Assembly: GCA_020352595.1 (NCBI GenBank)
Contig: CP070682.1
Span: forward strand, 1,439,215-1,448,198
DNA length: 8,984 nucleotides
From: a bacterium
GTDB taxonomy: Bacteria > BMS3Abin14
Direction: 5' to 3'
Shown here: in pieces, positions 5,946 through 8,984 of the stretch
Numbering within the stretch: the stretch's first letter is position 1
How the letters are laid out: each line of letters opens with the position of its first letter
Notes under the pieces: generated by a model
Database searches by the model: none
Told to the model about the DNA's origin: nothing
What the model saw: only the letters and a program-made list of their open reading frames with translations
Made by a program: the position numbers and the translations under genes

Positions 5946-5969
5946 ATGTCCCGGCCCATCAGGGGACAT
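5946..5969. terminator. Hairpin between convergent genes, possible bidirectional terminator
   Basis: ATGTCCC (5946-5952) and GGGACAT (5963-5969) are a perfect 7-bp inverted repeat with a 10-nt loop, centred in the 45-nt gap between the membrane-protein stop and the anti-sigma stop. The position suits a shared terminator. No clear T-tract follows on either strand, so the call is tentative. Confidence 0.4.
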
Positions 5970-5988
5970 TCCTCAAGACAGCGGCGGG

Positions 5989-7533
5989 TCACTGCCCCGA
6001 TTCAGACTCCCCTGGGACCGGTGTGACCGAATCACCCTGGAGCCGGAAGGTCTGGATGGCCTGGCTGGCCGGGAACTGTTTCCTCGCGCCGTCGAGAAGC
6101 TGCCTCGCCTCGGAAAGGCGGTTCTGGCTGACGAGAGCCTTCACCAGAAGGAGGGAGGCCTCCTCCTCCAGGGATGAGGGGGGTCCCTGGGAGAGCAGGT
6201 CCCTGAGGATCTGCTCGCTCTCCCAGAACTTTCTCACCTCGGCCAGTTTTTTCGCGTATTCCAGCTGGTCCGTCTGGGTGGCGCCGGGAAAGGGCACCAG
6301 GCGCAGGTCCGGCTCCCTGGCCGCAGATCTTCCCGCGGTTTGGGCTTCCTCGGGCCGGGGCGCCTGATCCCTTTCCGGCAACGCCGGCGCGACCGCCAGC
6401 CGAATCTCAGGCTCCCTGCCCCCTTCCACCTTTTCCTCGGCGCCGACCTGCTCAGCGACCCGCGACCCGGCCGACGGCTCGACGTCCCGAGGGAGTGCAC
6501 CGCCCGGCAGATCGGCGGCCGCGTCCTCTTCTCCCGTTTTCACGGGCGGGGGCGGTCCAGGGGGTAGCGCCTCTGCCTTGACCACGGCTGCCGGTGCGGA
6601 TCCCCCTTCGTCTGCTTTTGGCGCCTCCCGCACCGCCCCGGGGTCCGTGGCACCGACCGCTGCTTTCCCGCCGGCGCCCGCCCCTGAGGCGGGCGGGGCG
6701 ACCTGGGCAACAGGAACCGGCGTCCCGGGTGCCGTCTCCCCGACCACCGTGGAGGGGCGGATGCCCTTGACCTCTCCGGCGGGCGTTACGTCAGAGGGCT
6801 CCCCCGTCCTCCGGATCCCGTCATCCGCCGGCTGTCGGGCGAAATCCTGCCCGGGTTCCGGCCCGGGTCCGGTCTGCTCCCTTGTAACGGGCAGGGCCCT
6901 TTCAGCGACAACCTTCTCCGCAGGGGGCTTTTCCATGGGGGTCGGTTCCTGGAGGGGGGTTTCCCGGGCTGCGTCCTTCCCCACCTGCGCCACCTCCGGT
7001 CGGGCCTCGCCGGGTTCCCCCACATCGAGCCGTCGCAGTCTCTCCTCCATAGGCAGCCGACTTGTGGAGACAGGGCCGTATTCACCCTCCACGGCCGCGG
7101 GCGTGCCCTCATCCCTGGAGGCGTCCGAGAGGGTCGGGGGTGCCTCGGGTACGGGCATCGGGCTGCGGATCTTCATGAGAACCCCGGCCGACACGACGAC
7201 GACGAGAACGATGGCGAGGGCCGGCCCCCATCGGAGCACCGGCGCCGGCCTGCCGGCTCTGACCTGCTCGGGTACCGGAACAACGGTGGCGGCATCCTCC
7301 TCGACACGGTCCATGACCCGGACGGTGAAGACCTGCCAGTCGCTGTCCTCGGGAGACGGCATGGTCGGGCCGCCGGTTTTCCCGACGGCCCGGTCGGCAA
7401 GGCGCAGGCCCTCGAGCAGTGCCCTGCACTCGGCGCACGACTCGAGGTGTTTCCCGACCCTGCGGTTTACCGCGGGTGAGAGCTCCCCGTCATGGTAGGC
7501 CATCAGCCTGCTGTGAACCCTCGTGCACCTCAT
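5989..7533 (-). CDS. Membrane-anchored anti-sigma factor with zf-HC2 domain and a long disordered extracytoplasmic region
   Basis: Likely holds the adjacent ECF sigma factor inactive at the membrane until a signal releases it. Its 514 residues run: a zinc-finger anti-sigma domain (about 1-45) with Cys3 and H-x3-C-x2-C (His29, Cys33, Cys36); a juxtamembrane linker; one transmembrane helix (about 103-120, PALAIVLVVVVSAGVLM); a region rich in Pro, Ala, Glu, Gly and Val (about 125-405); and a helical C-terminus (about 420-500) with TPR-like spacing (YAKKLAEVRKFWESEQILRD, then EARQLLDGARKQFP). Such proteins are commonly around 200-250 residues, so the roughly 280-residue low-complexity stretch is unusual. 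It could span the periplasm or cell wall and present the TPR-like end to a partner. The start ATG overlaps the sigma stop (ATGA, 7530-7533), which indicates translational coupling. The distal half has no homologue I recognise. Confidence 0.88.
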   Translation of the reverse strand: MRCTRVHSRLMAYHDGELSPAVNRRVGKHLESCAECRALLEGLRLADRAVGKTGGPTMPSPEDSDWQVFTVRVMDRVEEDAATVVPVPEQVRAGRPAPVLRWGPALAIVLVVVVSAGVLMKIRSPMPVPEAPPTLSDASRDEGTPAAVEGEYGPVSTSRLPMEERLRRLDVGEPGEARPEVAQVGKDAARETPLQEPTPMEKPPAEKVVAERALPVTREQTGPGPEPGQDFARQPADDGIRRTGEPSDVTPAGEVKGIRPSTVVGETAPGTPVPVAQVAPPASGAGAGGKAAVGATDPGAVREAPKADEGGSAPAAVVKAEALPPGPPPPVKTGEEDAAADLPGGALPRDVEPSAGSRVAEQVGAEEKVEGGREPEIRLAVAPALPERDQAPRPEEAQTAGRSAAREPDLRLVPFPGATQTDQLEYAKKLAEVRKFWESEQILRDLLSQGPPSSLEEEASLLLVKALVSQNRLSEARQLLDGARKQFPASQAIQTFRLQGDSVTPVPGESESGQ

Positions 7534-8105
7534 GCCTTGTCACCCCTTCGCCCCCTTTTCCCTGCGGATTGGAGGCACTCCTGTACCCGCTCCCTGGCCC
7601 TCGAGAGCCTGGACATCACGGTCCCGATGCGGACCCCCGTCGCTGCGGCGATCTCCTTGTAGGACATGCCCTCCACCACCCTCAGGAGAAGGGTGGCGCG
7701 CAGTTCTCCCGGGAGGCTGTCGACGGCGTCCTCGACTCTGACGGCGCTCTGTCTGGCCTCGAGTACCGCGGACTGGCCCGGATTGGGATCGGGCACATCC
7801 GGGGGATCCGTGTCCGTCATGCCCCTGGACCTTGCGCTCCGCGCCCGGACGTTGTTGAGGCTCGTGTTGTAGGCGATGCGCCTGAGCCAGGGCCGGAAGG
7901 GCCGCTGGGGATCGTAGGAACGCAGCGACCTGTAAACCCTGAGAAAAGTTTCCTGGGCCGCGTCGTCCGCGTCGTGATGGTTGCCGGTCACGGTGCGGGC
8001 CATGCGGTATACCGTCATCCGGTGACGGTTGACCAGTTCCTCGAAGGCCATCATGTCCCCTGATGCCGCCTTAAGGGCCAGAGTCTCGTCGCGAATCTCT
8101 TCCAA
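7530..8105 (-). CDS. ECF-type RNA polymerase sigma factor (sigma-70 family, RpoE-like)
   Basis: Directs RNA polymerase to a small regulon. The 191-residue protein has region 2 at about 19-88, including the core-binding and -10-recognition blocks DADDAAQETFLRVYRSL (45-61) and FRPWLRRIAYNTSLNNVR (70-87). Region 4 is at about 126-176, LPGELRATLLLRVVEGMSYK (131-150) with helix-turn-helix EIAAATGVRIGTVMSRLSRA (151-170). There is no region 1.1 or 3, as expected for group 4 sigma factors. The start is TTG at 8103-8105, with GGGAG 8 nt upstream (8114-8118). The next in-frame ATG (codon 18) would cut into region 2. It overlaps the anti-sigma gene by 4 nt and is divergent from the VWA gene. It is probably autoregulated through the promoter at 8128-8158. 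The exact ECF group cannot be assigned by eye. Confidence 0.95.
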   Translation of the reverse strand: MEEIRDETLALKAASGDMMAFEELVNRHRMTVYRMARTVTGNHHDADDAAQETFLRVYRSLRSYDPQRPFRPWLRRIAYNTSLNNVRARSARSRGMTDTDPPDVPDPNPGQSAVLEARQSAVRVEDAVDSLPGELRATLLLRVVEGMSYKEIAAATGVRIGTVMSRLSRARERVQECLQSAGKRGRRGDKA

Positions 8106-8127
8106 AGGAAGTTCTCCCGTTGCCTCC

Positions 8128-8158
8128 TGTATACCACAGGGAGCGGCCGTTTATTCCC
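8128..8158 (-). promoter_or_regulatory. Candidate ECF-type promoter for the sigma/anti-sigma operon
   Basis: On the minus strand GGGAATAA (8158-8151) is followed after 17 nt by TATACA (8133-8128). Transcription would start near 8121, leaving a leader of about 16 nt that contains only the GGGAG ribosome-binding site before the TTG start. The same element and spacing occur on the opposite strand at 8191-8221 facing the VWA gene, which is why I regard it as a promoter rather than chance. Confidence 0.5.
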
Positions 8159-8190
8159 GGCTTGCCCATGCCGCCCGAGGATATCCACGG

Positions 8191-8221
8191 GGGAATAAGT
8201 GCCGCGTCACGCGTGTATCAA
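8191..8221 (+). promoter_or_regulatory. Candidate ECF-type promoter for the VWA-protein gene
   Basis: GGGAATAA (8191-8198), then 17 nt, then TATCAA (8216-8221), mirroring the element upstream of the sigma gene. The start site would be near 8228, giving a leader of about 73 nt. The spacer contains the 8-bp palindrome CACGCGTG (8208-8215), which could be a regulator site. Confidence 0.45.
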
Positions 8222-8223
8222 GG

Positions 8224-8238
8224 ATCAGGGCTCCTGAT
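8224..8238 (+). repeat. Short perfect hairpin at the 5' end of the VWA-gene leader
   Basis: ATCAGG (8224-8229), a GCT loop, and CCTGAT (8233-8238) form a 6-bp hairpin at or very near the predicted transcription start of the VWA gene. It could act as a 5' stabilising hairpin or, as DNA, as an operator. Confidence 0.35.
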
Positions 8239-8300
8239 ATAGAACCGATAAAACGGGCAATCTGCAAGAGGAAATATACCCAGACTCCAGGAGGACAGAC

Positions 8301-8984
8301 ATGAAAAAGAAAGGTAACGGCCCTCATCCCCTGTTCGCGGCCATCGTCCTGCTTGCGTTCCAGATCCTTCCGGGGCCGATGGATTCCGCCGCCATGGGGA
8401 AACATCTCCAGATGGACGTGACGCCCGAAAACTCCACGGTGCTCTACCGGGGCGACGGACAGAGCGTCATACAGATCCGCGTGGTGGCTCCGGATGATCT
8501 TCCACTCGCCCATCGTCCGCCCCTCAACCTGGCCCTGGTCCTGGACAGGAGCGGCTCCATGGCCGGCGAGGGCAAGATGGAGCACGTCAGGCAGGCCGCC
8601 CACATGCTGGTCGACCGCCTGGGTCCGGACGACCTCCTCAGTATCGTGACCTACAACAACAGGGTTCAGGTCGCCGTGCCCTCGCGCAGGGTGACCGACC
8701 GGCAGTTTTTCCACCGCGTCATCAGCCGGATCCAGCCCGGCGACAGGACCTTCCTGTCCGGCGGTCTGGAGGAGGGCTACCGTCAGGTCAGAAGACGCCG
8801 GAGATCCGGTTTCATCAGCCGAGTCATCCTGCTGTCTGACGGCCTGGCCAACGTCGGGGTCACCGACTCTGGCCGCCTTGCACGGATGACCGGGTCCATG
8901 TACGAGAGCGGCGTCTCCGTGTCCACCTTCGGCATGGGTTACGACTTCGACGAGGATCTGCTCGCCTCCATGGCTTCCGGCGGA
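8301..8984 (+). CDS. Exported von Willebrand factor A (VWA) domain protein, 3'-truncated by the window edge
   Basis: 228 codons are visible; the gene continues off the right side. An N-terminal signal peptide has basic residues MKKK, a hydrophobic core at about 11-24 (LFAAIVLLAFQILP) and a likely cleavage after Ala near residue 30. No lipobox cysteine is seen. A leader domain precedes the VWA domain, which begins with NLALVLDRSGSM (76-87). Its metal-ion-dependent adhesion site is D82-x-S84-x-S86, with Thr150 in GDRTFLSGGL and Asp180 in VILLSDGLANVG (175-186). All MIDAS ligands are intact, so metal-dependent ligand binding outside the cytoplasm is expected. The ATG follows AGGAGG with a 6-nt gap. 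Its position divergent from the ECF sigma operon, under a matching promoter element, suggests it is a regulon member or part of the sensing pathway. Confidence 0.92.
   Translation, partial: MKKKGNGPHPLFAAIVLLAFQILPGPMDSAAMGKHLQMDVTPENSTVLYRGDGQSVIQIRVVAPDDLPLAHRPPLNLALVLDRSGSMAGEGKMEHVRQAAHMLVDRLGPDDLLSIVTYNNRVQVAVPSRRVTDRQFFHRVISRIQPGDRTFLSGGLEEGYRQVRRRRRSGFISRVILLSDGLANVGVTDSGRLARMTGSMYESGVSVSTFGMGYDFDEDLLASMASGG

Noticed and set aside
6578..7498. A 306-codon plus-strand open frame, Ser/Thr/Gly/Ala-rich, opposite the anti-sigma gene
   Set aside because: It is the complement of the proline/alanine-rich linker and zinc-finger region. The minus-strand product has real domains and couples to the sigma gene.
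8208..8215. CACGCGTG palindrome as a stand-alone operator
   Set aside because: An 8-bp CG-rich palindrome is not rare here. It is mentioned only because it falls in the spacer of the candidate VWA promoter.
8151..8714. A 187-codon minus-strand open frame across the sigma-VWA intergenic region and the VWA gene
   Set aside because: It runs antisense through a strongly supported signal peptide and VWA domain, and would cover the divergent promoter region.
1..8984. CRISPR arrays, tRNA/rRNA genes, transposons, prophage or integration sites
   Set aside because: No direct-repeat array, cloverleaf-like sequence, transposase or integrase motif, or flanking duplication was seen on either strand.

Overview
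This is a GC-rich, densely coded bacterial segment with ordinary protein genes and no rRNA, tRNA, CRISPR array or recognisable mobile element. The UGA-decoding selenoprotein, the frequent AGG arginine codons, a pyruvate kinase of the K+-independent type, a DUF2007 gene and an ECF-sigma/zinc-finger anti-sigma/VWA cluster together resemble Desulfobacterota (the former Deltaproteobacteria) or a related anaerobic lineage. That placement is inference. No marker gene proves it.

Layout. (1) 1-1932, minus strand: the first 26 codons of a possible flavodoxin-like oxidoreductase, an EamA/DMT-type ten-helix transporter, and a PGN_0703-type PD-(D/E)XK nuclease-like protein whose motif lacks the expected lysine. 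(2) 2190-2537, plus strand: a small unrecognised protein with a strong Shine-Dalgarno. (3) 2721-5362, minus strand: a probable operon of a DUF2007 protein, pyruvate kinase, and a short GrdB-like selenoprotein. In the selenoprotein an in-frame TGA at 2970-2972 is read as selenocysteine in a U-x-x-C motif and is followed by a SECIS-like hairpin. (4) 5584-5943, plus strand: a small membrane protein. (5) 5989-8105, minus strand: an ECF sigma factor overlapping by 4 nt a membrane-anchored anti-sigma factor with a very long disordered extracytoplasmic region. Divergent from them, from 8301, is an exported VWA-domain protein that runs off the window.

How parts work together. The ECF sigma, its anti-sigma and the VWA protein look like one envelope-stress or surface-sensing module. 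The intergenic region carries the same element on both strands, GGGAATAA-N17-TAT(A/C)(A/C)A, pointing towards each gene. This is what an autoregulated bidirectional ECF promoter would look like. In the pyk operon, a perfect 9-bp inverted repeat sits in the gap just before the selenoprotein's ribosome-binding site.

The most noteworthy observations are the selenoprotein, which standard gene calling would split in two, and the paired ECF-type promoters. Intergenic gaps are all under about 260 bases. The larger ones (1933-2189, 2538-2720, 5363-5583, 8106-8300) hold candidate promoters and inverted repeats, listed below.
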